64,000 bases of DNA, from positions 616,924 through 680,923 of the forward strand of contig NZ_RKST01000001.1 of assembly GCF_003934165.1 (NCBI RefSeq), written 5' to 3'. The translations under genes and the position numbers were made by a program. The stretch is from Borborobacter arsenicus. Its GTDB lineage: Bacteria; Pseudomonadota; Alphaproteobacteria; Rhizobiales; Rhizobiaceae. The notes beneath the pieces were generated by a model, which had not been told where the DNA came from, did no database searches, and saw only the letters and a list, made by a program, of their open reading frames with translations. Below are positions 1 to 10,240 of the stretch, piece after piece; position 1 is the stretch's first letter; every line of letters starts with the position of its first letter.

Positions 1-1
1 C

Positions 2-139
2 CCCTGCCAATTTGGTTGGGGTCAGTGCATGGCCCGGGAAATCATGGTCGATTTCCACAAAGGCTCATACGCCGGTTCGAAAGGATGCCCCGTAGGCGCC
101 GCGCACGCAATGGCGTATGCGGCGATGACCGCCGGGTGA
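2..139 (+). CDS. C-terminal end of an unidentified protein (partial)
   Basis: A reading frame is open from the window edge to a TGA at 137-139, about 45 codons, and contains a GCPVGAAHAMAYAAMTAG-like Ala/Gly-rich end. It would converge on the binding-protein gene that ends at 197, with a strong hairpin between them, which is the layout expected for two gene ends. I do not recognise the family, and the fragment is short enough to be a chance open frame in GC-rich DNA. Confidence 0.3.
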   Translation, partial: PCQFGWGQCMAREIMVDFHKGSYAGSKGCPVGAAHAMAYAAMTAG

Positions 140-154
140 TTTTCGAAAACGAGA

Positions 155-179
155 GGAAGGGGCGCGATGCGCCCCTTCC
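155..179. terminator. Strong hairpin, probable terminator
   Basis: An 11-bp perfect stem, GGAAGGGGCGC pairing with GCGCCCCTTCC around a 3-nt loop, starts 18 bp beyond the stop codon of the minus-strand binding-protein gene. On the minus strand it is followed by TCTCGTTTT, a weak T-rich tail. It probably ends that transcript and may work in both directions. Confidence 0.6.
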
Positions 180-196
180 GTTCAGTGCGGCGCGCG

Positions 197-1849
197 TCAC
201 GCCTCGTCGAGCCAAACCTTACCGAGATCGATCTCGAAGGTCGGATGCATGCCGTGGTTCTTCACCGCAGGCACCGAGTGGTTGTAGAGCTTGCGCCAAT
301 AGGGCTGGATGATGATGCCGGACTCCTGGAGGAGCTTTTCGATATCCTCCATCAGCGCCTTGCGCTTCTCGGCATCGGCGACGGCCAGCGCCTCGCCGAG
401 CTTCTTGTCGAACTCGGGATTGGACCAGGCGGTTTCGTTCCACGCCTCGCCGGTGCGGTAGCCCAGCGCCAGCACCTGGACGCCAAGCGGACGCATATTC
501 CAGTTGGTCATGGAGTAGGGATATTTCGTCCAGTCGTTCCAGAAGGTCGAGCCGGGCAGGACGGTGCGCTTGACCTTGATGCCGGCCTCGCGCAGCTGCG
601 CGGCGATGGCATCGCCGGTGTTCTTGTGCCAGTCCTCGTCCACAGTGATGAGCTCGTGTTCGAAATCGGCCTGGCCGGCCTCCGCCATCAGTGCCTTGGC
701 CTTTTCCATGTCGCGCTTGATCGGCGGCAATTCGAAATATTCCGGATGGATCTGGCAGACATGGTGGTTTTCGGCGACCGTACCGGCGCCGCCATAGCCA
801 AGCTGCAGGATGGTGGCGTTGTCGACGGCAAGCTGAAGCGCCTGACGCACCTTCTGGTCGTCATAGGGCTTGTTGGCGACGTTGGTGCGCGCTACCAGCG
901 TCGTTGCCGTCACCACTTCCGACTTCACCAGGTCGAGCCCGTCGAGGATCGTCACATAGTCGGCCGAGGTCTCGTAATTGCTATGGATTTCGCCCGCCTC
1001 GAAGGCACTGACGGTCGCCGCCGGATCGGTGCCGTAGTCGATGAATTCGATCCCGTCGAGATAGGCTTCGCCGCCCCACCATTTGCCGTCTTCGCGGCGC
1101 TTGTAGACGACGCGGCTGCCGACATCGAAGGAAACCAGTTCGAACGGACCGGTGCCGATCGGGTTCTTGGTGAAGTCCGCGCCGGTTTCATCGAAGGTAT
1201 GATGCACGACAAGGCCCGGATAGTCGGCCAGGTTGGGCACGAAGGAGATATCCGATTCCGTCAGCGTGATCTTGACGGTGTGGTCATCGACCTTGGTGAT
1301 GCCGCCTTCGCGCGCCTTGCCGGTTTCCTTGTCGACCAGCGTGCCCATGCGGGCTGCCATGGAATTGCCTTCCGCCTTGCTGTCGCACCAGCGGTTGAGA
1401 TTGTAGATCACATCGTCGGCATTGAACGCATCGCCATTGGTCCAGGTCACGTTGTTGCGCAACTTCAGGACATATTCGGTGGCGTCGTCATTTACTTCCC
1501 AGCCTTCCAGAAGATAGGGCTCGAAGGTGTATTCGCGCGTATATTTGACCAGCGGCTCCAACGACTGGCGCTGCGAATTGGCAATCTCGGACCAGTCCGC
1601 CATGCGCGGGTCCTTGGGCGCCTTGATGAACATGGCGATCTTGATGACGCCGCCCTTCTTGGGCTCCTGCGCCAGTGCCTGCGTGGGCGCGGCAAGCCCG
1701 ATCATGCCATAGGCCATGACAGTTGAAGCGCCGAATGCGCTTGCCAGGGCAAGAAATTCACGGCGGTCCATCTTGCCCGCCTTGGTGCTCTCCGCAAGTT
1801 CACGGATATGATCAGGGACGACGTCCCCGTTACTTTTGTAAAAAGTCAT
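197..1849 (-). CDS. Tat-exported family 5 ABC transporter substrate-binding protein
   Basis: This is a periplasmic solute-binding protein of the peptide/nickel/opine class (SBP_bac_5), about 550 residues, the normal length for the family. I chose the ATG at 1849 because a GGGAGAGATCA ribosome site precedes it; the frame stays open further upstream but lacks a site. Near residue 27 there is a twin-arginine motif ([10 protein letters not shown]), a hydrophobic stretch, and an AQA-like cleavage region, so export as a folded protein through Tat is expected. The mature part has family features such as [20 protein letters not shown] and [11 protein letters not shown]. No permease or ATPase gene lies next to it here; downstream is a terminator, so partners must be upstream in another unit or elsewhere. 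The substrate cannot be read from the sequence; peptides are the default guess. Confidence 0.88.
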   Translation of the reverse strand: MTFYKSNGDVVPDHIRELAESTKAGKMDRREFLALASAFGASTVMAYGMIGLAAPTQALAQEPKKGGVIKIAMFIKAPKDPRMADWSEIANSQRQSLEPLVKYTREYTFEPYLLEGWEVNDDATEYVLKLRNNVTWTNGDAFNADDVIYNLNRWCDSKAEGNSMAARMGTLVDKETGKAREGGITKVDDHTVKITLTESDISFVPNLADYPGLVVHHTFDETGADFTKNPIGTGPFELVSFDVGSRVVYKRREDGKWWGGEAYLDGIEFIDYGTDPAATVSAFEAGEIHSNYETSADYVTILDGLDLVKSEVVTATTLVARTNVANKPYDDQKVRQALQLAVDNATILQLGYGGAGTVAENHHVCQIHPEYFELPPIKRDMEKAKALMAEAGQADFEHELITVDEDWHKNTGDAIAAQLREAGIKVKRTVLPGSTFWNDWTKYPYSMTNWNMRPLGVQVLALGYRTGEAWNETAWSNPEFDKKLGEALAVADAEKRKALMEDIEKLLQESGIIIQPYWRKLYNHSVPAVKNHGMHPTFEIDLGKVWLDEA

Positions 1850-2200
1850 TGATCTCTCCCATTTGCTCGGCTTTCCGCCTGTTAACATTTCGCATCCCGC
1901 CCTCCTTGTCAAAGAGAGCGGAATGCAAAACTTGCAACGGAATGTGCAACTTTGAACGGCAGGCAGTTTGCGCAATTACGACAGTCATGACGCAAACCCG
2001 CTAATTACCGCAAGATTCGAGCGAATTCTTTCGGGCGATCAAACAGCGGCAATTCCCTGTGGACACTCAGGAGGCCGCGATACCTTACGTAGGGTCCACG
2101 TAACCGTTTCGCGTTGCCGCGCTACCCCCTCAACCTCTTGATCATGTTGACAAGCAGCGGTGAAGCTTGAAACTGCGGATGGCGACTTCTGGAGGGAACC
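1850..2200. promoter_or_regulatory. Divergent intergenic region
   Basis: These 351 bp separate two divergently transcribed genes and must hold both promoters. I see a short inverted repeat, TTACGT at 2085-2090 and ACGTAA at 2098-2103, and a GGAGG ribosome site at 2191-2195 serving the gene at 2201. I could not identify convincing -35/-10 boxes. Confidence 0.35.
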
Positions 2201-5200
2201 ATGATCACCCTGGCTAATCGCAATTTCTCGATTCCAGCCCTCCTGCTGCTATCGCTGTTCTGGCTGGGGCTGCCGGCGCAGGCGCAGGACGCCAAAACCA
2301 TCGTCACCACCGACAATAGCGACTATTTCGGCTTCGACCTGAGGTCGGAACAGAATGTCTCGCTCGACCAGTGCAAGAGCACCTGCCTCGGCGATTCCTC
2401 CTGCCGCGCCTTCACCTACAACACCAAGGCCAAGTGGTGCTTCCTGAAATCGGATTTCAGCGTGCTGAAACCGTTCGCAGGCGCGGTCGCCGGCAAGGTC
2501 GTCACCTATAATAGCGATCCCGATATCGGCGCTCCGCCGGAACTTGCATTCTTCGGCGCCGGCATGATCGACGAGGCACGCCAGTTCCGGGCAAGCCTGA
2601 CCGACGGCTCGGTGGCGGTGGGCGAGGAAGGTATGGCCGCCCTCTCGGATGAGGCCGAACACGCCCTGCGCAACGGCGATCCGCGCACCGCCATGCAGAA
2701 ACTGACCACGGCCGCCGCGACCATGCCGGATGACGGCGCAGCGTGGATCGGGCTTGCCCGCGCCATTCTCGGGGCCCAGCCTGCCAATGGCGAGGAGACG
2801 GCCAAGCTGCAGCGCGACGCGACCTCGGCAGCCTGGAATGGCTATCAACTGCTGCGCACGGTGGCCACGCGCGCCGACGCGCTGGCGGTGATGGCGGTGG
2901 CGCTTGACCGGCGCGAACTGTTCCGCCCTGCCCTACAGGCCTATGAGGCAAGCCTGACGCTGGTCAACTCGCCTTCGGTACGCGCCGAATATGAGGACCT
3001 GAAGGCTCGCAAGGGCTTCCGCATCATCGATCACACCGTCGACAATGACAGCGCAGCGCCGCGCATCTGCGCGCAGTTTTCCGAAGAACTGGTCAAGACC
3101 GGCATCGATTATTCGCCCTTCGTGCGCGTCGACAATGCAGCCCCCAGGGCGATCGAGGCCAAGGGACAGCAGATTTGTGTCGAGGGCCTCGAACATGGCC
3201 GCCATTACAGCGTCTCGTTCCGCGCCGGCCTGCCCTCCGCCATCGGCGAAGTGCTGAGCGCACCGGTTGCCCTTTCCATCTATGTACAGGATCGCGCCGC
3301 CTCCGCACGCTTCACCGGCGACAGTTTCGTGCTGCCGGCGACGGCACGGCGCGGCATCCCGCTCGTCACCGTCAACACCTCCTCCGCCGACGTGAAACTC
3401 TACCGCATCGGCGACCGGGCGCTTGCCCAGCTTCTGACCGGCTACCAGTTCCTGCGCCAGCTCGACGGCTATGACATTTCCAGCATTTCCGACCAGATGG
3501 GCGAACCGGTCTGGGAAGGCCAGATCGAGATCGCCAATGAGCTCAACAAGGAGGTAACGACCTCATTTCCGGTCGATGAAGCTCTGCCCGAGCGCAAACC
3601 CGGCGTCTATGTGCTCACCGCCCAGCCGCAGAACGACCGCAGCGAAACCTATGAATCGCGCGCTACCCAATGGTTCGTCGTCTCCGATATCGGGCTTTCC
3701 ACCTATACCGGCGAGGATGGGCTGAACGTCTTTGCCCGCTCGCTGGGTACCGCCAAGCCCATTGCCGATGCGGAATTGACGCTGCTTGCCCGCAACAACG
3801 AGGTGCTGGGCACGGCGAGAACCGACACGCAAGGCCGCGCCACCTTCACGCCCGGTCTGACGCGCGGCTCGGGCGGCATGGTGCCGGCCGTGCTGATGGC
3901 AAGCAGCGGTGACGAGGATTTCGTTTTCCTCGACATGACGCGGGCCGGCTTCGACCTCTCCGACCGGGGCGTGACCGGACGCGCCGCACCCGGCGCGCTC
4001 GACGTCTATGCCTGGACAGAACGCGGCATCTACCGCGCCAGCGAGGAGGTGCATGTCGCCGCCCTTGCCCGCAACGAGGCGGCCGAGGCGCTGGAGAACC
4101 TGCCGCTGACCTTCATCTTCACCCGGCCGGATGGGGTGGAAGACCGGCGTATCGTCTCCGAAGGGGTAGCCGCCGGCGGCCATGCTGTCGACCTGACGCT
4201 TTCGCCCAACGCCATGCGCGGCACCTGGAGTGTCGCCATCCACACCGATCCGAAACAGGCCGCAGTAGCCAGCCAGATGTTCCTGGTCGAGGATTTCGTG
4301 CCCGACCGCATCGAGTTTGACCTGACCAGCGACCGCGAGGAGATCGCGGCCGGCGAAGCGGCCGAGCTTACGGTCGATGGGCGTTTCCTCTATGGCGCGC
4401 CGGGCGCCGGGCTGGCGCTGGAGGGCGAAGTCACCATTGCGACCAAGCGCGAATGGCAGCGCTTCAAGGGCTATTTCTTCGGCCTGGCCGACGAAGAGGA
4501 AGGCGATGCCACCCGCATTCCGCTCGCCGACCTGCCGGTCGTGGGCGATGACGGCAAGGCCGTCTTCCCCGTGGCAGTGGACCAGCTCCCCTCAACGACA
4601 AGGCTGCTCAACGCGGCGGTTTCGGTACGCATGCGCGAAAGCGGCGGCCGCGCCGTGGAGCGCTCGCTCGACATCGCCATAAGCCCGCAAGGCCGGATGA
4701 TCGGCATCAGGCCAGATTTTTCCGGCGGTGAGGTACCGCAAGGCTCGACCGCCAAATTCAGCGTCATCGCCGCCGAGGCCGACGGCACACGCACCGCCCT
4801 CGACGGTGCCGAGTGGTCCCTGGTGAAGGTGGAGCGCAATTATCAATGGTATCGCAGCGGCAATAGCTGGAACTACGAGCCGGTGACCTTCACCAAAGTG
4901 GTCGCCAGTGGAAAGGTCGATATTGAAGCCGGCAGCGAAACGGCGATCTCAGCGCCAGTCGATTGGGGCCGCTATCGGCTGGAAATCGCCACCGCCGACC
5001 CGACCGGGCCGGAAACGAGCGTGGAGTTCGATGCCGGCTGGTATGTCGAGGCGACTTCGACCGAAACGCCAGACGGGCTGGAAATCGCTCTCGACAAGGA
5101 GCAATACGCCGTCGGCGGTACGGCGAAGCTGCAGGTCTCGCCGCGCTTTGCCGGCGAGCTTCTGGTGACGGTGGGAGCCGACCGCCTGTTGGAGACTTTC

Positions 5201-7672
5201 ACGGCTTCGGTGCCGGAGGGCGGCGCCAGTATCGACATTCCGGTCGGCGCCGATTGGGGTGCCGGCGCCTATGTCACGGCGACCCTCTTTCGACCGGGCG
5301 AGGCCCAGGAATCGCGCATGCCGGCCCGCGCCATCGGCGTGAAATGGCTGAAGATCGACCCCGCCGACAGGAAGCTCGACGTTTCACTCTCACCGCCGGA
5401 AAAGACCGCGCCGCGCCAGCCGCTGTCGATCCCGGTCGCCGTGGAAGGCGCTTCCGGCGAAGCCCATGTCATGGTCGCCGCCGTCGATGTCGGCATCCTC
5501 AACCTGACCAAATATCAGACGCCGGATCCGGAGACCTGGTTCTTCGGCCAGCGCCAGCTCGGGCTGGAACTGCGCGACCTCTACGGGCGGCTGATCGACG
5601 GTTCGCTCGGCGTCACCGGCAGGCTGCGCACCGGCGGCGACGGCGCCAGCCTGACCACCGAGGGCAGCCCGCCGACCGAGAAGCTGGTCGCCTTCTTCTC
5701 CGGGCCGGTGACGCTGGACGCCGACGGCAAGGCGACGATCGAATTCGAGCTGCCGCAATTCAACGGCACCGTCCGCGTCATGGCGGTGGCGTGGAGCGCC
5801 AAAGGCGTGGGCCACGCTGTCACCGATGTCATCGTGCGCGATCCGGTAGTCGTCACCGCCGGCCTGCCGCGCTTCCTGGCGCCGGGCGACACGGCCCAGA
5901 TGCGGCTCGACATCGCCAACACCGACGCACCCGATGGCGACTATGCGCTGACGGTCGAAACCAGCGGCGGCCTTGCGGCAGGTAATGCGCCCGAGAAGGT
6001 CACGCTGGCGGCCGGCAAGCGCCAGTCGCTCACCATTCCGCTGACAGCAGAAGCGGCGGGCGACGGCGGCGTCACGATAAGGCTTGCCGGTGCTGACGGG
6101 CTCACGGTCGAGCAATCGCTTTCGTTGCCGATCCGCCCCGCCGACCTGCCGGTGACCACCCGTACCGTGGTCGATCTTGCGCCCAATGGCGGGAGCCTGC
6201 GCGTCGACCGCGAGCTTCTGGCGGCAAGCCTGCTCGACGGCGCCCATGTCAGCATCGGCGTTTCGCCGGCAGCCGCCTTCGACGTGCCCTCGCTTCTGAT
6301 GGCGCTCGACCGCTACCCCTATGGCTGCACGGAGCAGACCACCAGCCGCGCATTGCCGCTGCTCTATCTCAGCGAACTGTCGGCGCAGGCCGGCATGGCG
6401 GACGATCCGGAACTACGCCAGCGCGTCCAGGATTCGATCTATAGGGTGCTCAACTATCAGTCGTCCTCCGGCAGCTTCGGGCTGTGGTCGCCCGGTTCCG
6501 GCGACCTGTGGCTCGACGCCTATGTCACCGATTTCCTGACGCGGGCGCGCGAGAAGAAATTCGACGTACCGCGCGAGGCGATGCTTTCCGCACTCGGCAA
6601 TCTGCAGAATTCTCTGGCCTATGATCTCGACATCGAAGGGCGCGGCAGCGAGATCGCCTATGCGCTCTATGTGCTTGCCCGAAACAAGAAGGCCTCGATC
6701 GGCGATCTGCGCTATTATGCCGACACGCAGCTCGAAGCCTTTTCGAGCCCGATGGCGGTGGCCCAGCTTGCCGCGAGCCTAGCGCTCTATGGCGACCAGC
6801 AGCGGGCGGAAGCGACCTTCACCGCAGCACTGGCTCTGGCAAGGGCCAATCCAGACCACAATTATTCGCGTTCGGACTATGGCTCGCGGCTGCGCGACGG
6901 CGCTGCCATGCTGGCGCTTGCCGGCGAGAGCCGGCCGCTGCCGAAAGTGGTGCCGGAACTGGTCAAGCTGGTTTCGGCCGAACGCAAGGTGGCGACCTAC
7001 ACCAGCACGCAGGACCAGGCCTGGATGCTGCTCGCCGCCCGCGCGCTGCGCGCCAATGGCGAGGCGATCAGCCTCACCGTCAACGATGCTGCGCACGATG
7101 GCCCCTATTCGCAGACGCTGACCGGCAATGAATTGCTCGACAGCCCCGTCACCATTGCCAATAAAGGTTCAGACCCGGTGCAGGCGGTGGTGACGGCGGT
7201 TGCCGCCCCTGCCCAGCCGCTGCCGGCAGGCGGCGACGGCTTCGAGATTACGCGCACCTATTACGATCTCGACGGCAACGAGGTGAACATCACCAGCATC
7301 GGCCAAAACGAACGCTATGTGGCGGTGCTCACCGTCAACCAGTTCAACGACTGGCCCTCGCGCGTGCTGGTCAGCGACCTGTTGCCAGCCGGTTTCGAGA
7401 TCGACAATCCGGGACTGGTTTCCAGCGCCGACCTGTCCAACTTCCCCTGGCTGTCGCGCACCGAAACCGCGCATCTGGAGTTCCGCGACGACCGTTTCGT
7501 CGCCGCCTTCGACCGGCCGGCCGGCGAGAACGGGCAGATCACGCTCGCCTATGTCGTGCGCGCGGTGACGCCTGGCATCTTCGCCCATCCGCCGGCGGCG
7601 GTGGAAGACATGTACCGGCCTCAGTTTTCGGCGCGCACCTCCAGCGGCATGATGGAGGTGCGGGGGCAATAG
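2201..7672 (+). CDS. Periplasmic alpha-2-macroglobulin family protein with N-terminal PAN/apple-like module
   Basis: A large bacterial alpha-2-macroglobulin (1823 residues; YfhM/ECAM class), a protease-trapping protein thought to guard the periplasm. The ATG at 2201 has a GGAGG site 5 bp upstream. Residues 1-29 form a type I signal peptide ending AQA; there is no lipobox cysteine, so the protein is probably soluble rather than lipid-anchored. Residues about 40-95 carry a cysteine-paired PAN/apple-like module (DQCKSTCLGDSSCRAFTYN). Macroglobulin domains follow. The thioester motif GCTEQ is intact, with Cys1376 and Gln1379, and sits at the start of the alpha-helical thioester domain. It is followed directly by pbpC, the classic partner of this family, which supports a link with cell-wall repair after damage. 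Confidence 0.93.
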   Translation: MITLANRNFSIPALLLLSLFWLGLPAQAQDAKTIVTTDNSDYFGFDLRSEQNVSLDQCKSTCLGDSSCRAFTYNTKAKWCFLKSDFSVLKPFAGAVAGKVVTYNSDPDIGAPPELAFFGAGMIDEARQFRASLTDGSVAVGEEGMAALSDEAEHALRNGDPRTAMQKLTTAAATMPDDGAAWIGLARAILGAQPANGEETAKLQRDATSAAWNGYQLLRTVATRADALAVMAVALDRRELFRPALQAYEASLTLVNSPSVRAEYEDLKARKGFRIIDHTVDNDSAAPRICAQFSEELVKTGIDYSPFVRVDNAAPRAIEAKGQQICVEGLEHGRHYSVSFRAGLPSAIGEVLSAPVALSIYVQDRAASARFTGDSFVLPATARRGIPLVTVNTSSADVKLYRIGDRALAQLLTGYQFLRQLDGYDISSISDQMGEPVWEGQIEIANELNKEVTTSFPVDEALPERKPGVYVLTAQPQNDRSETYESRATQWFVVSDIGLSTYTGEDGLNVFARSLGTAKPIADAELTLLARNNEVLGTARTDTQGRATFTPGLTRGSGGMVPAVLMASSGDEDFVFLDMTRAGFDLSDRGVTGRAAPGALDVYAWTERGIYRASEEVHVAALARNEAAEALENLPLTFIFTRPDGVEDRRIVSEGVAAGGHAVDLTLSPNAMRGTWSVAIHTDPKQAAVASQMFLVEDFVPDRIEFDLTSDREEIAAGEAAELTVDGRFLYGAPGAGLALEGEVTIATKREWQRFKGYFFGLADEEEGDATRIPLADLPVVGDDGKAVFPVAVDQLPSTTRLLNAAVSVRMRESGGRAVERSLDIAISPQGRMIGIRPDFSGGEVPQGSTAKFSVIAAEADGTRTALDGAEWSLVKVERNYQWYRSGNSWNYEPVTFTKVVASGKVDIEAGSETAISAPVDWGRYRLEIATADPTGPETSVEFDAGWYVEATSTETPDGLEIALDKEQYAVGGTAKLQVSPRFAGELLVTVGADRLLETFTASVPEGGASIDIPVGADWGAGAYVTATLFRPGEAQESRMPARAIGVKWLKIDPADRKLDVSLSPPEKTAPRQPLSIPVAVEGASGEAHVMVAAVDVGILNLTKYQTPDPETWFFGQRQLGLELRDLYGRLIDGSLGVTGRLRTGGDGASLTTEGSPPTEKLVAFFSGPVTLDADGKATIEFELPQFNGTVRVMAVAWSAKGVGHAVTDVIVRDPVVVTAGLPRFLAPGDTAQMRLDIANTDAPDGDYALTVETSGGLAAGNAPEKVTLAAGKRQSLTIPLTAEAAGDGGVTIRLAGADGLTVEQSLSLPIRPADLPVTTRTVVDLAPNGGSLRVDRELLAASLLDGAHVSIGVSPAAAFDVPSLLMALDRYPYGCTEQTTSRALPLLYLSELSAQAGMADDPELRQRVQDSIYRVLNYQSSSGSFGLWSPGSGDLWLDAYVTDFLTRAREKKFDVPREAMLSALGNLQNSLAYDLDIEGRGSEIAYALYVLARNKKASIGDLRYYADTQLEAFSSPMAVAQLAASLALYGDQQRAEATFTAALALARANPDHNYSRSDYGSRLRDGAAMLALAGESRPLPKVVPELVKLVSAERKVATYTSTQDQAWMLLAARALRANGEAISLTVNDAAHDGPYSQTLTGNELLDSPVTIANKGSDPVQAVVTAVAAPAQPLPAGGDGFEITRTYYDLDGNEVNITSIGQNERYVAVLTVNQFNDWPSRVLVSDLLPAGFEIDNPGLVSSADLSNFPWLSRTETAHLEFRDDRFVAAFDRPAGENGQITLAYVVRAVTPGIFAHPPAAVEDMYRPQFSARTSSGMMEVRGQ

Positions 7673-7692
7673 CGATGCGACCGTGCCCTTTC

Positions 7693-7830
7693 ACCCCCAC
7701 CCCTAACCCCTCCCCACAAGGGGGAGGGGAACCACGGTGCCATCACTTCCACCGGGAGCAGCCACCACGTCTGGCGCGAACAGCTCCGAAATCCCCCTCC
7801 CCCTTGTGGGGAGGGGTTAGGGGTGGGGGT
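7693..7830. repeat. Long inverted repeat (PTPNPSPQGGG-type palindromic element), intergenic copy
   Basis: Two nearly perfect 38-bp arms, 7693-7730 and 7793-7830, flank a 62-bp centre. Their core reads CCCCTCCCCACAAGGGGGAG. The element lies between the alpha-2-macroglobulin and pbpC genes. A second copy with the same arms sits inside the E2 gene at 18501-18644. It is 138 bp long, a multiple of three. The RNA would form a very stable stem, so it may cut or attenuate transcription into pbpC. Confidence 0.85.
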
Positions 7831-7922
7831 CAAAACTTTGGCGTTCCTTACGAAACCTCCCTATGGAAGCGCCCGGACGTTCCCCCGTTGTGGGAGAAAG
7901 TGGCAGAGGCAAGCGAGGTGGG

Positions 7923-10019
7923 ATGAAGGGCTTCTCGCATACCGCCCTTCACAGGCTCGCCGTCGGCGCAGGCACCGTCCTGGCGTGCTTGGTGCTTGCC
8001 ATCTCCGCCCTCCTCGCCCTCGACCGCACGTTCCCGCCGCCGCTGCCCAAGCAGCTGACCGTCTCGACCGAAGTGCTCGACCGGGACGGCGCTCTGCTGC
8101 GGGCCTATGCGACGCCGGACGGTTATTGGCGGCTCGACACCCATCTCGATGCCGTCGATCCACAATTCGTGAAGATGCTGGTCGCCTATGAGGACAAGCG
8201 CTTTTTCGAGCATTCGGGCGTCGATGTGCTGGCGCTGCTGCGCGCGGCAAGACAGTTTGCCTTCAATGGCCGCATCGTTTCCGGCGGCTCCACCCTTTCC
8301 ATGCAGCTTGCCCGGCTGATCGAGCCGCGCGAAAGCCGCTCGATCTGGGCCAAGGTCCGCCAGATCGCCCGCGCGATCCAGATCGAGCGGCGGCTTTCCA
8401 AGCATGAAATCCTCGAGCGCTATCTGACGCTGGCGCCCTATGGCGGCAATCTGGAAGGGGTGCGCGCGGCCTCCCTCGCCTATTTCGGCAAGGAGCCGCG
8501 CCGGCTCACAATGTCGGAATCGGCTTTGCTGGTCGCGCTGCCGCAACTGCCCGAGCGCCGTCGGCCCGACCGCAACCGCGGCGGTGCCGAGGCGGCACGC
8601 GACCGGGTTCTGAAGCGCATGGTGAGTGCCGGCCTCTTTGGCGAACGCGAGGCCGCACGTGCCGCCGCCGAGGAAGTCGCAGGCACTCGCTTTGCTTTGC
8701 CAGCACTTGCGCCTCACGCTGCAGACCGCGCCCTGCGCAACGCACCCTCGCAACAAAGCCACCAACTGACCTTGAGCAGGCGCGTGCAAGAGGGACTGGA
8801 GGCGGTCGCGCGAGCCTCTGCGGCAAAGCTGGGCTCCAAAATTTCGGTGGCGATGGTGCTGGCCGATGCGCGCAGCGGCGAGGTGCTGGGCGAAGTGGGG
8901 TCGGCGGATTATTTCGACGCCGCCCGTTCCGGCTGGATCGACATGACGCGCGCCTCGCGCTCGCCCGGCTCGACGCTGAAGTCGTTCATCTATGGCCTCG
9001 CCATCGAACAGGGGCTGGTGGCGCAGGAGACCATGATCGAGGACCGGCCAGCCGATTTTGCCGGCTACCGCCCGCGCAATTTCGACATGAGCTATCAGGG
9101 CGACGTGACGGTGCGGCAGGCGCTGCAATTGTCGCTCAACGTACCGGCCGTGCGCCTGCTCGACGCGGTCGGCCCGGCGCGGCTGACTTCGCGCTTCCGG
9201 CAGGCCGGCGTGATCCCATCGCTGCCCAAGGACGAGCCGCCCGGCTTGGCAATCGGGCTCGGCGGCGTCGGCCTGTCACTGCGCGATCTGGTCCAGCTCT
9301 ATACCGGCCTCGCCAATAGCGGCAAGGCGACCCGCTTGCGCGACGGCACCGAGGCTGAGCCGCCGGCACAGGGCGGCGGATTGATCCTCGACGACCGCGC
9401 CACCTGGCAGGTGGCCGACATGCTGGCCGGCGTGCGGCCACCGGAAGGTGCTTCCCGACGCGGTGTCGCCTACAAGACCGGCACCTCCTATGGCTATCGT
9501 GACGCCTGGTCGATCGGTTTCGACGGCCGCCATGTACTTGGCGTCTGGGTCGGCAGGGCCGATTCCGGGTCGGTGCCCGGCCTGTCCGGCTATGTCTCGG
9601 CCGCACCCATCCTGTTCAAGGCCTTCACGAGGTCAGGCCTTGCCGCCGTGCCATTGCCGCGCGCGCCGGCCGGCACACTGCACACAGCCCAGGCCGACCT
9701 GCCGGTGACCTTGCAGCGTTTCACCTCCGGCTCGGACGGGCTGGTGACGGTGGCGCCGACGGAGCCAGCCCCGCAGATCGTTTTTCCGCCTGACGGCGCG
9801 CATGTCGAACTCAGCCCCGCCTCGGCCAAGGCATCGCCGCTGGTGCTGAAGCTGCAGGGCGGCCGTGCACCTTTCCGCTGGCTGGCCAATGGCAAGCCGC
9901 TGACCGAACCGCTGCGCCGGCGTACCGCAACATGGCAGCCCGACGGCGCCGGCTATTCGACATTGACGGTGATCGATGCGGCCGGACGCGCGGCAAGCGT
10001 AAAAATATTCGTCGAGTGA
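7923..10019 (+). CDS. pbpC: Penicillin-binding protein 1C (bifunctional peptidoglycan synthase)
   Basis: A class A penicillin-binding protein of about 698 residues that polymerises glycan strands and is expected to cross-link peptides in the periplasm. I chose the ATG at 7923, after GAGGTGGG, over an upstream in-frame start at 7863. An N-terminal membrane anchor (VLACLVLAISALLAL) is followed by the GT51 transglycosylase domain with its catalytic EDKRFFEHSGVD motif. The transpeptidase domain has all three active-site motifs: STLK, SLN and KTGTS. The C-terminal region of about 100 residues matches the BiPBP_C module found only in PBP1C-type proteins. Pairing with the upstream alpha-2-macroglobulin gene is conserved in many Gram-negatives. 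The palindromic repeat between the two genes may uncouple their expression. Confidence 0.93.
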   Translation: MKGFSHTALHRLAVGAGTVLACLVLAISALLALDRTFPPPLPKQLTVSTEVLDRDGALLRAYATPDGYWRLDTHLDAVDPQFVKMLVAYEDKRFFEHSGVDVLALLRAARQFAFNGRIVSGGSTLSMQLARLIEPRESRSIWAKVRQIARAIQIERRLSKHEILERYLTLAPYGGNLEGVRAASLAYFGKEPRRLTMSESALLVALPQLPERRRPDRNRGGAEAARDRVLKRMVSAGLFGEREAARAAAEEVAGTRFALPALAPHAADRALRNAPSQQSHQLTLSRRVQEGLEAVARASAAKLGSKISVAMVLADARSGEVLGEVGSADYFDAARSGWIDMTRASRSPGSTLKSFIYGLAIEQGLVAQETMIEDRPADFAGYRPRNFDMSYQGDVTVRQALQLSLNVPAVRLLDAVGPARLTSRFRQAGVIPSLPKDEPPGLAIGLGGVGLSLRDLVQLYTGLANSGKATRLRDGTEAEPPAQGGGLILDDRATWQVADMLAGVRPPEGASRRGVAYKTGTSYGYRDAWSIGFDGRHVLGVWVGRADSGSVPGLSGYVSAAPILFKAFTRSGLAAVPLPRAPAGTLHTAQADLPVTLQRFTSGSDGLVTVAPTEPAPQIVFPPDGAHVELSPASAKASPLVLKLQGGRAPFRWLANGKPLTEPLRRRTATWQPDGAGYSTLTVIDAAGRAASVKIFVE

Positions 10020-10196
10020 TCCAAAATCGGCGACAATAGCCACGATGGGGAACCACCGCCGGCGACAGCCGTTCGGGTGGGTGCGACCATGATCGGCATC
10101 AGGCTAGGGAGAAAATGATTCCCCGTCGACCGATGAGCGAGACGCGGAAATTGCTCTGAGACCCGCAAATTCGCAACAACGGGTCCGTTCAAATTC

Positions 10197-10214
10197 TACT
10201 AAATCGATAGAGTA
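10197..10214. promoter_or_regulatory. Putative operator upstream of the sulfate importer
   Basis: An imperfect palindrome TACTAAATCGATAGAGTA, centred on ATCGAT, lies 27 bp before the cysP start. Its position is right for a repressor site, and an Rrf2-family regulator is encoded at the far end of the same cluster. The link between that protein and this site is inference. Confidence 0.4.
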
Positions 10215-10240
10215 TGGCCTTGTGAAAACAGGAGGCAGAC

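Noticed and set aside
167..1726. 519-codon plus-strand open frame opposite the peptide-binding protein gene
   Set aside because: Shadow of the third-position GC bias of the real minus-strand gene; no family features.
4963..5985. 340-codon Arg-rich frame inside the alpha-2-macroglobulin gene
   Set aside because: Out-of-frame shadow in a gene with an intact thioester motif.
7621..7833. Short frames encoding PTPNPSPQGGG and PLWGGVRGGG peptides in the intergenic repeat
   Set aside because: They are translations of the palindromic DNA element with no ribosome site; only the copy inside bkdB is likely to be translated.
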